A stretch of DNA of 53,413 nucleotides, taken from positions 1 through 53,413 of the forward strand of contig NZ_JAFCLG010000030.1 of the NCBI RefSeq assembly GCF_018129685.1. Reading direction: 5' to 3'. The position numbers and the translations under genes are program-made. Of the stretch, positions 36,355 to 45,482 are shown in pieces. Source of the DNA: Bradyrhizobium manausense (GTDB taxonomy: Bacteria > Pseudomonadota > Alphaproteobacteria > Rhizobiales > Xanthobacteraceae). Below the pieces are notes generated by a model that saw nothing but the letters and a program-made list of their open reading frames with translations, ran no database searches and was not told the origin of the DNA. Each line of letters begins with the position of its first letter. Position 1 is the stretch's first letter.

Positions 36355-38847
36355 TTATGCCTGGCCCGCGCGCGGTAACACGATCCTGAACTCGGTGAAC
36401 CGCCCAGGCTCCGTCTCCACGTCGATTCGACCGCCGTGTTGTTTGACGATGATGTCGTGACTCATTGAAAGACCAAGCCCGGTACCCTCGCCCGGGGGCT
36501 TGGTCGTGAAGAACGGGTTGAATATCTTTTCCTTTACCTCGGGCAGAATACCGGTCCCGTTGTCGCGTATCCGTATCTCAACCTGGCTGCCGAGATTTCT
36601 TGTCGCCGCAGTGAGCACCGGCTCGAAATCGGCCCCATTCTCGGCTTTGTGCTTGCTCGCCGCATAAAACCCGTTCGAAATCAAATTGATGAACGCGCGG
36701 GTCATTTCCTGAGGAAAGGCGTCGATCGCACCGGCAGCCGGATCGAAATCGCGTTCTAGCGTGATACTGAAGTCCGGCTTTTCCGCACGAGCGCCGTGAT
36801 AGGCGAGATTGAGGCTCTCATCAAGAAGCGCATTGATGTCTGCAGGCCGCTGTTCGCCGGAGCCCTCGCGCGAATGCAGCAGCATGTTCTTGACGATGGA
36901 GTCGGCGCGCTTGCCGTGTTGGACGACCTTTTCCAGATTGCTTTTCAGGAGCTCGCGAATTTCATCTAGTTCCTTTCGCCTCCCGGCCTCGTCGAGTGCG
37001 GGATTTTCAAATATGTCGGTCATCTCGTCGACCAGTTCGGCCGAGAGCGCGGAGAAGTTGTTGACGAAGTTGAGCGGGTTCTTGATCTCGTGGGCGATGC
37101 CGGCGGTGAGCTGACCGAGCGATGCGAGCTTTTCTGTCTGGATCAGGCGATCCTGCGCGGTTCGCAAATCGTCGAGCGAGGCCGCGAGCTCCCTGGTACG
37201 CGTCTGCACTTCGTTGAACAATCGCACATTCTCGATGGCGATCACGGCCTGGTCGGAGAAGCTTTCGACAAGCTCGATCTGGCGTTGCGTGAACGGCTTG
37301 GGCTCGTGGCGCGCGAGGACGAAAACGCCGTCGACGTTGCCATTTCGCAGCAGCGGCACGCCGAGCAGGGCGCGCGACATTTGGCCCACCGCACCGTCGA
37401 CGCCGGCAAATTCGTAGTCCGGATCGAGCAGCCTGTCCGGGATGTGGACAACGGCCCCGGTGCGGGCCACGCGCGGCACCGTCGACTTGTCGCTGAGCCG
37501 CCGCGGGTTCGCCCTGAGAAAATCGAGCAGGGCAGGCCCGGCGCCCGAGGTGGCGTGGGCGTGGAACGTATCTCCCTCGCGGAGAAAAATTTCTCCGTGA
37601 TCCGCCTCGCAGAGTTGCGCGGCTGACGCGGTCAGCGTGTCGAAGACGCCCTGCAGATCGAACGCCGAGCGGCTGATCACCTTGAGCACGTCCGCCGTCG
37701 CTGTCTGCTGCTGAAGCGACTCGGCAAGATCGCGTGTCCTGGCCTGCAACTCGTTGAACAGCCGCGCATTCTCGATGGCGATCACGGCCTGGTCGGCAAA
37801 GGTCTGCAGCATGGCGATCTGCTGGTCGTTGAACGGACGCACTTCCTGACGACGCAGCAGGATGGCGCCGATGCTTTCGCCCTCCCGGAGCAAAGGTGCG
37901 GCAAGAATGCTCCTGACCGCGGTCGAGCCCGCACGTCGCGACAGTTCGCGGCCGTCGGCGAAGTCCTGCTCGGCATCGAGGTCGTGCACATGCACGGTTG
38001 CCCGGTCAACGACGGCGCGGCCGGAAGCCCAACCCCGGCCGATCGGCCATCTGTCCGTCTTGATCGGAATCGGGCCATGGTGCGCACTGAAGCAGAGGTC
38101 GTCGCCATCCTTCAGCAGGACAACGGCGTCACGTGCCTCGCAAAGCTCGCAGGCGCTTTCGACGATGGCCTTCAGCACCGGTTCGACATCGGTCGGCGAC
38201 GAGGCAATCACGTTGAGGATGTTGGCACTGCCCGTCTGGTATCGGAGCGCTTCCTGCAGATCGCGACTCTTGGTCTGCACCTCATTGAACAGCCGGGCGT
38301 TCTCGATCGCAATCATCGCCTGATCGGCAAACGTCTGCACCAGATCAATCTGACCCTTGGTGAAGGGGCCGGGTTCGGGCCGCGTCAACACCATCACGCC
38401 TTCGACCTTGTCGTCCCGGAGCAAGGGCACGCCGAGGACGGCACGAATCCTGTTCAGCGAGCTCGGCGGCATTTGCACGTCCGGATCCGCCTGGACATCG
38501 GGGATCAATTCGATCTTGCCCGAAGCGATGACGCGTGACGTAGCCGAGCCGCGCCCTGCCCTTGGCGGGTTTGCCGCCCAATAGGCAAGGAATTCAGGGG
38601 TCGTGCTGGACGCCGCTTTCAGCGGAAACACGTCGCCTTCACGAAGGAAGATCGATCCCCTGTTGGCGCCGCACAATGTCGCCGCGGACGTGATGAGCGT
38701 TTCGAGAGCCGTCTGCAGATCGAAGTTCGAGCGGCTGATGACCCTGAGTACGTCGGCGGTTGCGGCCTGCTGCGCGATCGATTCGTCGAGCCTGCGTTGC
38801 AGTTCATCGATAACCTGCTGGGGATCCTCGGCACGCTTTTCAATCAC
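36355..38847 (-). CDS. Soluble histidine kinase with three tandem GAF domains
   Basis: The 830-residue protein has no membrane span. Three GAF domains repeat at about 40-190, 215-370 and 395-560, each preceded by a heptad-type helix with Gln/Ala-rich repeats and followed by the shared QxxIxLVxxFADQAxIAIENxRLFNE linker. Then comes a HisKA domain with His586 (AHEIKNPLN) and an HATPase with N-box NLISN (721-725), G1 DNGTGI (762-767), FFTTK and GTGLGLS (788-794), all intact. The stimulus is unknown (small molecule, redox or light are possible). There is no response regulator next to it. It would act in the cytoplasm. Confidence 0.93.
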   Translation of the reverse strand: MIEKRAEDPQQVIDELQRRLDESIAQQAATADVLRVISRSNFDLQTALETLITSAATLCGANRGSIFLREGDVFPLKAASSTTPEFLAYWAANPPRAGRGSATSRVIASGKIELIPDVQADPDVQMPPSSLNRIRAVLGVPLLRDDKVEGVMVLTRPEPGPFTKGQIDLVQTFADQAMIAIENARLFNEVQTKSRDLQEALRYQTGSANILNVIASSPTDVEPVLKAIVESACELCEARDAVVLLKDGDDLCFSAHHGPIPIKTDRWPIGRGWASGRAVVDRATVHVHDLDAEQDFADGRELSRRAGSTAVRSILAAPLLREGESIGAILLRRQEVRPFNDQQIAMLQTFADQAVIAIENARLFNELQARTRDLAESLQQQTATADVLKVISRSAFDLQGVFDTLTASAAQLCEADHGEIFLREGDTFHAHATSGAGPALLDFLRANPRRLSDKSTVPRVARTGAVVHIPDRLLDPDYEFAGVDGAVGQMSRALLGVPLLRNGNVDGVFVLARHEPKPFTQRQIELVESFSDQAVIAIENVRLFNEVQTRTRELAASLDDLRTAQDRLIQTEKLASLGQLTAGIAHEIKNPLNFVNNFSALSAELVDEMTDIFENPALDEAGRRKELDEIRELLKSNLEKVVQHGKRADSIVKNMLLHSREGSGEQRPADINALLDESLNLAYHGARAEKPDFSITLERDFDPAAGAIDAFPQEMTRAFINLISNGFYAASKHKAENGADFEPVLTAATRNLGSQVEIRIRDNGTGILPEVKEKIFNPFFTTKPPGEGTGLGLSMSHDIIVKQHGGRIDVETEPGRFTEFRIVLPRAGQA

Positions 38848-38991
38848 AGCAATGTTCCGGAGTTACACAGAGGTCGGACCGCCTCCCAATTGCAGTGTTG
38901 GTGTATCAGAGCATGGCGGGCGTGCTTTTGCCAGAGGGGTGAACACACCCCGACATGTGCTGTGGGTCGGACCGGTTCGCCCACACAAACC

Positions 38992-39217
38992 CAGGGCAAT
39001 CGCATATGGATTTAACTGTGTTTGTCTGCTGGCTTGCTCCGCCTCTCCCGCTTGCGGGAGAGGCCGCCACGCTCGCAGAGCGGGGCGGGTGAGGGTTCTT
39101 TCCTCTTGGGGATTGTCCCGTTGCGGAGACACCCTCTCCCCAACCCGCTCCCGCAAGCGGGAGAGGGAGCCCAGTGCCCGATGCCGCCGCATCATGCAAC
39201 CATATGCGATTGCCCTG
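38992..39217. repeat. Nested palindromes: an outer 18-bp inverted repeat around an inner element
   Basis: The outer arms (38992-39009 and 39200-39217) are 18-base complements with core GGGCAATCGCATATGG. Inside them at about 39039-39175 is a second palindromic unit with arms built on CTCTCCCGCTTGCGGGAG. Inner and outer sequences are unrelated, which suggests that one repeat element inserted into another. The whole lies in the leader region of the GAF kinase gene. Confidence 0.75.
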
Positions 39218-39737
39218 CACACAGACCGGATCAATGCCGTTGTTGATCCGTTCGACTCGAGCGAACCAGGTGGGGTCTCTGCCCGAATCCTGACTGCCAT
39301 TTGTTTGGGCGCGCTCGTCTCGTATCTCTCCACTGCGGCTCGTCCGCGGCGGAAGAAATGCGGCGGCTGATCCAATCAGCTCGGCGCTGGTTGAGGCGGA
39401 CCTGCGCGTCATTGCCAGTCGATGTCATTGTTCAACTCCTGCCGCCGTCGCGAGACTGCCCCGCGACTGTTCATACAGGATGTGGCAGCGAAAGCGTCGC
39501 CGCCGTGATCGCGGTCGCGCCGGAATCAGGTCGCCACCGCCCCTCGTCGAGTTCGCGCCTCAGCAGCCGCTTCCGGTATATCCGGCAGCAGTTGGGGAAT
39601 TCGTCGCAAGAGCGATTAATCTGCGATTGCGATTCGTGGGTGGCGATGCGGCAAGACCGTCCGAACTGACCGTCGTCAGTGCTAACAAGACGGAGTTGTT
39701 CAAGCGCACCGAGTGAAGCCAGTCGCCCGCGTGGCCC

Positions 39738-39839
39738 ATGGTTCACGCCAACGCACATCACGTGACGGCGGTGATCGTGCCGGACATGGCGCGGATCAAG
39801 ACGGCCGGCGCCGAGATCGTGGCAATCAAGCGGCTGTAG
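39738..39839 (+). pseudogene. Decayed fragment of an NlpC/P60 gene (3' end)
   Basis: The last 34 codons read MVHANAHH... to ...AGAEIVAIKRL-stop and align with the final 37 codons of the intact NlpC/P60 gene (ending at 35309), with about 9 bases deleted and the same stop. Similarity continues about 20 bases past the stop. Nothing of the catalytic domain is found upstream, so the fragment is not functional. It marks a past duplication or recombination between these sites about 4.5 kb apart. Confidence 0.8.
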
Positions 39840-40327
39840 GGCGCGTCGTCGAAGATGTGTCCCATCCGCCAGAAGCGGAAGTCGTATTCTCTACTAGTAG
39901 AGTCCGAGATATGGCGCGGATTCGCCGATCCTGGACGAATGATGCAGGCCGCCATGCGGAGGGTGCAGTCGCGTTTTTCTTCATTTACGGCGACACGAAA
40001 TTGGCTTCGAACAGCGATGGAGGCCACCGCGCATGGGCCGGGAGTTAAGTGCACTGTGACCGTAATGGCGTTTGGGGATCGAGGATGCGGCGGGTCTCGA
40101 CGAGCGCCGCACGTCTTGCAGCGCTGGCGTTCTCCAGGCGTGGTCATGGCCAAGCCGTTGCCCGGTGAATGACCGGACCTCCTACGTCCGGCCCGCCTTG
40201 CGGAAGATCGAGCCGCGCGGTCGCTGGGAACTCGGGCGAACCGGTCTGATGCCCATTTTGGCCGCGTTTCGCAATGATCCGATGAACCTCTTTCGCCGTT
40301 TGTCCTCTTTGAGGAGGATTAGGCCAA

Positions 40328-40507
40328 ATGAGCCAAGCGCTGGAGAAACTCTGCCATGAGCTCGCAAGCCGGGTCTTGGAACTCAAACGCGGCCTCAATT
40401 CGCCGCAGCGACGGCTTGAGCTGGCCGAGGAAATTCGCGCGACCATCGATACCTATCTCGCCTTCGAGCAGCGAAAAACCAGACTGCCGAGCCGCAAGCG
40501 CAAGTAG
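40328..40507 (+). CDS. Small basic hypothetical protein (59 residues)
   Basis: The open frame has a good ribosome site (GAGGAGG about 11 bases before the ATG) and encodes an amphipathic helical protein (LEKLCHELASRVLELKRG, RRLELAEEIRATIDTYL) with a very basic end (RLPSRKRK). Composition and length suggest a small DNA/RNA-binding or regulatory protein, but I do not recognise a family. It lies 192 bases before the outer-membrane protein gene. Confidence 0.6.
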   Translation: MSQALEKLCHELASRVLELKRGLNSPQRRLELAEEIRATIDTYLAFEQRKTRLPSRKRK

Positions 40508-40699
40508 GGTTCCCCGATTCCGAAGCTTGAGCTGAGGCTCGGTCGTTGGAAAGGTTGAACTATTTTTCCTCGCGCCGTGCCGATACGCGGAACCCCCGCT
40601 GCAAAGACATCGCCGCCCCGTGGTTTTGCGGGGACAGCCATGCGGGCGCGAACCGTGTCTAGTGCAAGACCATACTTTAGCGACAGAGGGGACGACCTG

Positions 40700-41470
40700 A
40701 TGAAGACACGGAATTTGGCCGTTGCGGCGTTCGCAACAATCGGACTTGCCACGGGCGCCCAAGCTGCCGATCTGGCGGCTCGGCCCTACGTCAAGGCGCC
40801 GCCGCCCGCGGTCGCCGCGGTGTACGACTGGAGCGGCTTTTATATCGGCGGCAACGGCGGCTACGGCACCACCCGCAATTGCTGGGACTTCGTGAGCTTG
40901 GCCGGTGTACCGCTCACCGCCGGCGAGGGCTGCCACAATTCCGACGGCGCCGTCGCGGGCGGCCAGATCGGCTATCGCTGGCAATCGGCCGCCTGGGTGT
41001 TCGGCCTGGAAGCCCAAGGCGACTGGGCCGATCTTCGCGGATCGCGCGTCTCTTCGCCGGCCTTCGTCCTCGCACCGGGCGACCTGACGATCAACTCGCG
41101 GCTGCGCGCATTCGGCCTGTTCACCGGACAGGTCGGCTGGGCCTGGAACAACGTGCTGCTCTACGCCAAGGGCGGCGCGGCGGTGGTCGACAACCGCTAC
41201 TTCCACACCTTCACGGCGACCAACGCCCTGATCAACTCCACCACTGATACGCGCTGGGGCGCCACCGTGGGGGCAGGCTTCGAATACGGCTTCACGCCCA
41301 ACTGGTCGTTCGGCGTCGAATACGATCATATCTTCATGGATCGCAGGACGCTCGGCTTTGCCGCCGCGCCCGGCGGCGCTGCCAGCACCAACAGCATCGG
41401 CCAAGACGTCGACATGGTCACGGCCCGGATCAACTACCGCTTCGGCGGTCCGGGGATCGCGCGCTACTGA
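40700..41470 (+). CDS. Outer-membrane beta-barrel protein, Omp25/Omp31-like
   Basis: The 256-residue protein has a signal peptide (about 1-23, ending TGAQAAD), then WSGFYIGGNGGYG, the opening of the Omp25/31 or RopB-like eight-stranded barrels of rhizobia and Brucella. Alternating hydrophobic strands and the C-terminal NYRFGG...ARY ending also fit. The ATG at 40700 has GAGGGG upstream. These are abundant small porin-like surface proteins. An intrinsic terminator follows. Confidence 0.9.
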   Translation: MKTRNLAVAAFATIGLATGAQAADLAARPYVKAPPPAVAAVYDWSGFYIGGNGGYGTTRNCWDFVSLAGVPLTAGEGCHNSDGAVAGGQIGYRWQSAAWVFGLEAQGDWADLRGSRVSSPAFVLAPGDLTINSRLRAFGLFTGQVGWAWNNVLLYAKGGAAVVDNRYFHTFTATNALINSTTDTRWGATVGAGFEYGFTPNWSFGVEYDHIFMDRRTLGFAAAPGGAASTNSIGQDVDMVTARINYRFGGPGIARY

Positions 41471-41502
41471 GGCCGAGAGGCCGGGTCGACCGGAAGGACA
41501 AG

Positions 41503-41526
41503 AGGCCGCCCACGGGCGGCCTTTTC
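41503..41526. terminator. Bidirectional terminator between the omp gene and the yej operon
   Basis: An 8-bp GC stem (GGCCGCCC with GGGCGGCC) with 2-base loop is followed by CTTTTCG on the plus strand, just 33 bases after the omp stop. From the minus strand it also forms a hairpin after yejF, but with only a weak T-run. Confidence 0.75.
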
Positions 41527-41553
41527 GCTTTCGCGGCTATCGCGATCATCCGG

Positions 41554-43188
41554 TCAGGCCGAACGGTCGCCTGCCGTCTCCAGCCGGAACGCGGCGGCAA
41601 ACAGCGCGCGCGTGTAATCCGTTTTCGGATTCTTGAACAACTCGGCGGCCTGGCCTTCCTCGACCACCTTGCCGCCGCGCATCACAATCAGATGGCTGGC
41701 GAGGGAGGCGACGACGCGCAGGTCATGCGAGATGAACATGTAGGTGAGGTCGCGCTTGCGCTGGAGCTCGCGCAGCAGGTCGACCATCTGCGCCTGGAAC
41801 AGCATGTCGAGCGCGCTGGTCGGCTCGTCCAGCACGACGAAATCGGGCTCCAGCACCACCGCGCGCGCGATGCTGATGCGCTGGCGCTGGCCGCCGGAGA
41901 ATTCATGCGGATAGCGGTAGCGCGTATCCGGCTTCAGCCCGACATCCTCGAGCGCCTTGACGACGCGCGCCTCGCGCTCGTCGCGCGAGAGTTTCGGCTG
42001 ATGCACAGTGAGGCCCTCGGCGATGATGTCGGAAACCGACATGCGCGGTGAGAGCGAGCCGAACGGATCCTGGAACACGATCTGCATGTCGCGCCTGAAC
42101 GGGCGCATCTCCTTGAAACGCAGACCCTGGATGTCCTTGCCCAGAAACACGATCCGGCCATTCGAGGAGATCAAGCGCAGCAGCGCCAGCCCGAGCGTGG
42201 TCTTGCCCGAGCCGGATTCGCCGACGACACCGAGCGTCTCGCCTTTGCGCACGGCGACGCTGACGCCGTCGACCGCCTTGATGTGACCGACGGTCTTGCG
42301 CAGCAGACCGCGCTTGATCGGAAACCAGACCTTCAGATCATCGGCCGACATCACCAACGGTGCATCCGGCTGCGGCGGCGCCGGATCCGGCTTCGGCTCG
42401 GCCGCCAGCAGATCGCGCGTATAGGGATGTTTCGGGGTCTTGAAGACCTGCTCGACCGGCCCCTGCTCGACGATCTTGCCGCCCTTCATGACGCAGACCG
42501 TATCGGCAATGCGGCGCACGATGCCGAGATCGTGGGTGATGAAGAGCAGGCTCATGCCGAGCCGCGAGCGTATCTCGGCGAGCAGCGCCAGGATCTGCGC
42601 CTGCACGGTGACGTCGAGCGCCGTGGTCGGCTCGTCCGCGATCAGCAAATCCGGCTCGTTGGCGAGCGCCATCGCGATCATCACGCGCTGGCGCTGGCCA
42701 CCGGAGAGCTGGTGCGGGTAGCTGTTCAGCCGCGTCTCCGGCTCGGAAATGCCGACCTGGGTCAGCAATTCAAGCGTCCGCTTGCGCGACTGCGCGTTGC
42801 TGGTCGGCTTGTGCAGCTGGATGATCTCGCCGATCTGCGCCTCGATCGTGTGCAGCGGATTGAGCGAGGTCATAGGCTCCTGGAAGATAATCGAGATGTC
42901 GCTGCCGCGGATCTCCCGCATCTCCCGCTCCGACCGGTCGATCAGCTCCTGTCCCTTGAAGCGGATGCTGCCCGAGGGGTGCGAGGCGTTCGGATAAGGC
43001 AGCAGCTTCAGGATCGAAAGCGCGCTGACCGACTTGCCGGAGCCGGACTCGCCGACCAGCGCGACGCACTCGCCGCGCTTGATCTGGAACGAGACCTTGT
43101 CGACCGCGAGCGTGGTGGTGCCGCCCTGGTGGAAAGCCACCGAGAGATCACGCACGGCAAGCAGGGGCTGGTTGATCGCGTCCATCAC
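41554..43188 (-). CDS. yejF: Peptide ABC importer ATPase YejF (two fused ATPase domains)
   Basis: The 544-residue protein is two complete DppD/F-type ATPases in one chain. The first has GESGSGKS (46-53), LSGGQRQRVMIAMAL and LLIADEPTTALD; the second has GESGSGKT, FSGGQRQRISIARAV and FVVLDEPTSALD. Fused ATPases are characteristic of YejF. It energises import through YejB and YejE. It starts five bases after yejE; the second codon is also ATG, so either may be used. Confidence 0.94.
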   Translation of the reverse strand: MMDAINQPLLAVRDLSVAFHQGGTTTLAVDKVSFQIKRGECVALVGESGSGKSVSALSILKLLPYPNASHPSGSIRFKGQELIDRSEREMREIRGSDISIIFQEPMTSLNPLHTIEAQIGEIIQLHKPTSNAQSRKRTLELLTQVGISEPETRLNSYPHQLSGGQRQRVMIAMALANEPDLLIADEPTTALDVTVQAQILALLAEIRSRLGMSLLFITHDLGIVRRIADTVCVMKGGKIVEQGPVEQVFKTPKHPYTRDLLAAEPKPDPAPPQPDAPLVMSADDLKVWFPIKRGLLRKTVGHIKAVDGVSVAVRKGETLGVVGESGSGKTTLGLALLRLISSNGRIVFLGKDIQGLRFKEMRPFRRDMQIVFQDPFGSLSPRMSVSDIIAEGLTVHQPKLSRDEREARVVKALEDVGLKPDTRYRYPHEFSGGQRQRISIARAVVLEPDFVVLDEPTSALDMLFQAQMVDLLRELQRKRDLTYMFISHDLRVVASLASHLIVMRGGKVVEEGQAAELFKNPKTDYTRALFAAAFRLETAGDRSA

Positions 43189-43192
43189 GCCC

Positions 43193-44371
43193 TCACTTGA
43201 ACGTCTTGCGCGGATCGAAGGCGTCGCGCACGGCCTCGCCGATGAAGATCAACAGCGACAGCATGATCGCGACCGAGAAGAAGCCGGAGAAACCGAGCCA
43301 GGGCGCCTGGACGTTGGATTTGCCCTGGGACAGCAGTTCACCGAGCGACGGCGAGCCGGGCGGCAGCCCAAAACCCAGAAAGTCGAGGGCCGTCAGCGTC
43401 ATCACCGACGAGGAGACGATGAACGGCAGGAACGTCATGGTCGCGACCATCGCGTTCGGCAGCAAATGCTTGAACATGATGACGCCGTTCGATACGCCGA
43501 GCGCCCGCGCCGCCTGGATGTACTCGAAATTGCGTCCGCGCAGGAATTCCGCGCGCACGAGTCCAACCAGCGACACCCAGGAGAACAGCAGCAGGATGCC
43601 GAGCAGCACGAAGAAGCCGGGCACCAGCACCGACGACAGAATGAGCAGCAGATAGAGCGAGGGGATCGCGGTCCAAATCTCGATGAAACGCTGGAACAGC
43701 AGGTCGACCCAGCCGCCGAAATAGCCCTGCACCGCGCCGGCCGCGATGCCAACGACGGACGAGACGATGGTCAGGCACAGACCGAAAAGCACCGAGATGC
43801 GGAAGCCATAGATCAACCGCGCCACCACGTCGCGGCCCTGATCGTCGGTGCCGAGCCAGTTATATTCGAGGTCGCGGCAGCTCTTCAGACCTTTCTTCTC
43901 GACCACCGGCTTGCATTGCGCTTCCGTCAGCATCCAGGTCGGTGCCGACGGTGCCGGCGTCGGCAGGTCGAGATTGTGGGTGTCGTAGGAGTAGCGGATC
44001 AGCGGCCAGACGATGCTGCCGCCCTTGTCCTTGATCAGCTTCTGCAGATAAGGATCGCGATAGTCCGCCGCGGTCTCGAAGTCGCCGCCAAAGGTCGTCT
44101 CCGAATAGGTGACGAAGGCGGGCCAGTAGAGATGACCGTCATATTTGACGAGGAACGGCCGGTCATTGGCGATCAGCTCGGCGAACAGCGACACCACGAA
44201 CAGAAACAGGAAGATCCACAACGACCAGTAACCGCGGCGGTTCGCGCTGAAATTCTGCCAGCGCCGCCGGTTGAGCGGCGACGGCGCGAACGGCTTGCGC
44301 GTGACCGGCCCGGCATCGCCGAGCGGCGACTTCGCGGTGGTTTCGATCGGGGTGGGAGCGGTCAGCGTCAT
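43193..44371 (-). CDS. yejE: Peptide ABC importer permease YejE
   Basis: The 392-residue inner-membrane protein has the long periplasmic insert between its first membrane segment and the BPD-transport core that marks YejE, and the core EAA-like segment ARALGVSNGVIMFKHLLPNA. The start at 44371 (MTLTAPTPIETT) has its first base shared with the yejB stop codon, so translation is coupled. A longer in-frame start at 44413 lies inside yejB. Confidence 0.94.
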   Translation of the reverse strand: MTLTAPTPIETTAKSPLGDAGPVTRKPFAPSPLNRRRWQNFSANRRGYWSLWIFLFLFVVSLFAELIANDRPFLVKYDGHLYWPAFVTYSETTFGGDFETAADYRDPYLQKLIKDKGGSIVWPLIRYSYDTHNLDLPTPAPSAPTWMLTEAQCKPVVEKKGLKSCRDLEYNWLGTDDQGRDVVARLIYGFRISVLFGLCLTIVSSVVGIAAGAVQGYFGGWVDLLFQRFIEIWTAIPSLYLLLILSSVLVPGFFVLLGILLLFSWVSLVGLVRAEFLRGRNFEYIQAARALGVSNGVIMFKHLLPNAMVATMTFLPFIVSSSVMTLTALDFLGFGLPPGSPSLGELLSQGKSNVQAPWLGFSGFFSVAIMLSLLIFIGEAVRDAFDPRKTFK

Positions 44372-45480
44372 CAGACCTCCCGCGCCTCGAAATCGATCCG
44401 CGGATCGATCCACATATAGGCCAGATCAGAGATCAGGTTCACCACGAGGCCGACCAGCGAAAAGATGAAAAGCGTACCGAACACCACGGGATAGTCGCGG
44501 TTGAGGACGCTCTCGAAACTGAGCAGCCCGAGGCCGTCCAGCGAGAAGATGGTCTCGATCAGAAGCGAGCCCGAGAAGAAGGCGTGAATGAAGGTGCTGG
44601 GAAAACCCGCGATGACGATCAGCATCGCGTTGCGGAAGACGTGGCCATAGAGCACCCGGTTCTCGCTGCAGCCCTTCGCGCGCGCCGTCATGACGTATTG
44701 CTTGCGAATCTCGTCGAGGAACGAGTTCTTGGTCAGGAACGTCATGGTGGTGAATGCGCCGAGCCCCATAGCGATCAGCGGCAGCGTCAAATGCCAGAAG
44801 TAGTCGATGATCTTCCAGTACCAGGGGAATTGCGACCAGCCGTCCGACGTCAGGCCGCGCAGCGGGAACCAGTTGAAGAACGAGCCGCCGGCAAACAGGA
44901 TGATCAGGAGGATCGCGAACAGGAAGCCCGGAATGGCATAGCCGAGCACGAGCACGGTCGAGGTCCAGGTGTCGAAGCGCGTGCCGTCCTTCATCGCCTT
45001 GCGGATGCCGAGCGGAATCGAGATCAAATAGGTCAACAGCGTCAGCCAGATGCCGAGCGAGATCGAGACCGGCAGCTTTTCCTTGACCAGCTGGAGCACG
45101 CTGACATCGCGGAAATAGCTGTTGCCGAAATCGAAGCGGGCGAAATTCCACACCATCAGCGCGAAGCGCTCCGGCGCCGGCTTGTCGAAGCCGAACTGCT
45201 TCTCCAGCTTCTTGATGAAATCGGGGTCGAGCCCCTGCGCGCCGCGATATTTGGAATTGATGGCGTCGCCACCGGCGCCCAGCTGGCCCGGCGCACGCTG
45301 CGCAAAATCGCCGCCGCCCGAGATGCGCGAGGTGCCGCCGGTGTCGGCGCCCGACAGCTGCGCGATCACGCGCTCGACCGGACCGCCCGGCGCGAACTGG
45401 ACGACGACGAAGGAGATGAAGAGGATTCCGAGCAGCGTCGGAAACATCAGGAGAATGCGGCGGGCGATGTAGGCGCTCAT
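44371..45480 (-). CDS. yejB: Peptide ABC importer permease YejB
   Basis: The 369-residue permease shows the DppB-like opening SAYIARRILLMFPTLLGILFI, a periplasmic insert with Gly/Ala-rich loop, and the EAA-like segment (TARAKGCSENRVLYGHVFRN). It pairs with YejE to form the channel. It follows the second binding protein gene by two bases, so the cluster is one transcription unit. Confidence 0.94.
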   Translation of the reverse strand: MSAYIARRILLMFPTLLGILFISFVVVQFAPGGPVERVIAQLSGADTGGTSRISGGGDFAQRAPGQLGAGGDAINSKYRGAQGLDPDFIKKLEKQFGFDKPAPERFALMVWNFARFDFGNSYFRDVSVLQLVKEKLPVSISLGIWLTLLTYLISIPLGIRKAMKDGTRFDTWTSTVLVLGYAIPGFLFAILLIILFAGGSFFNWFPLRGLTSDGWSQFPWYWKIIDYFWHLTLPLIAMGLGAFTTMTFLTKNSFLDEIRKQYVMTARAKGCSENRVLYGHVFRNAMLIVIAGFPSTFIHAFFSGSLLIETIFSLDGLGLLSFESVLNRDYPVVFGTLFIFSLVGLVVNLISDLAYMWIDPRIDFEAREV

Positions 45481-45482
45481 GG

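Larger units (their letters stand above)
38848..40327. other. Gene-poor, partly decayed 1.5 kb stretch
   Basis: Between the GAF kinase start and a small ORF no convincing full-length gene is seen on either strand. It holds a nested palindrome (38992-39217) and a decayed copy of the NlpC/P60 3' end (39738-39839); short open frames elsewhere have no recognisable domain, weak starts and mutual overlaps. The region has the look of an old insertion or deletion scar between conserved blocks. Confidence 0.6.

Noticed and set aside
39194..39370. 58-codon plus-strand frame with a hydrophobic segment
   Set aside because: Its start lies in the arm of the outer palindrome and there is no ribosome site; could be chance.
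39855..40172. 105-codon frame in the gene-poor stretch
   Set aside because: It overlaps other frames, begins in sequence related to the NlpC/P60 downstream region, and has no recognisable domain.
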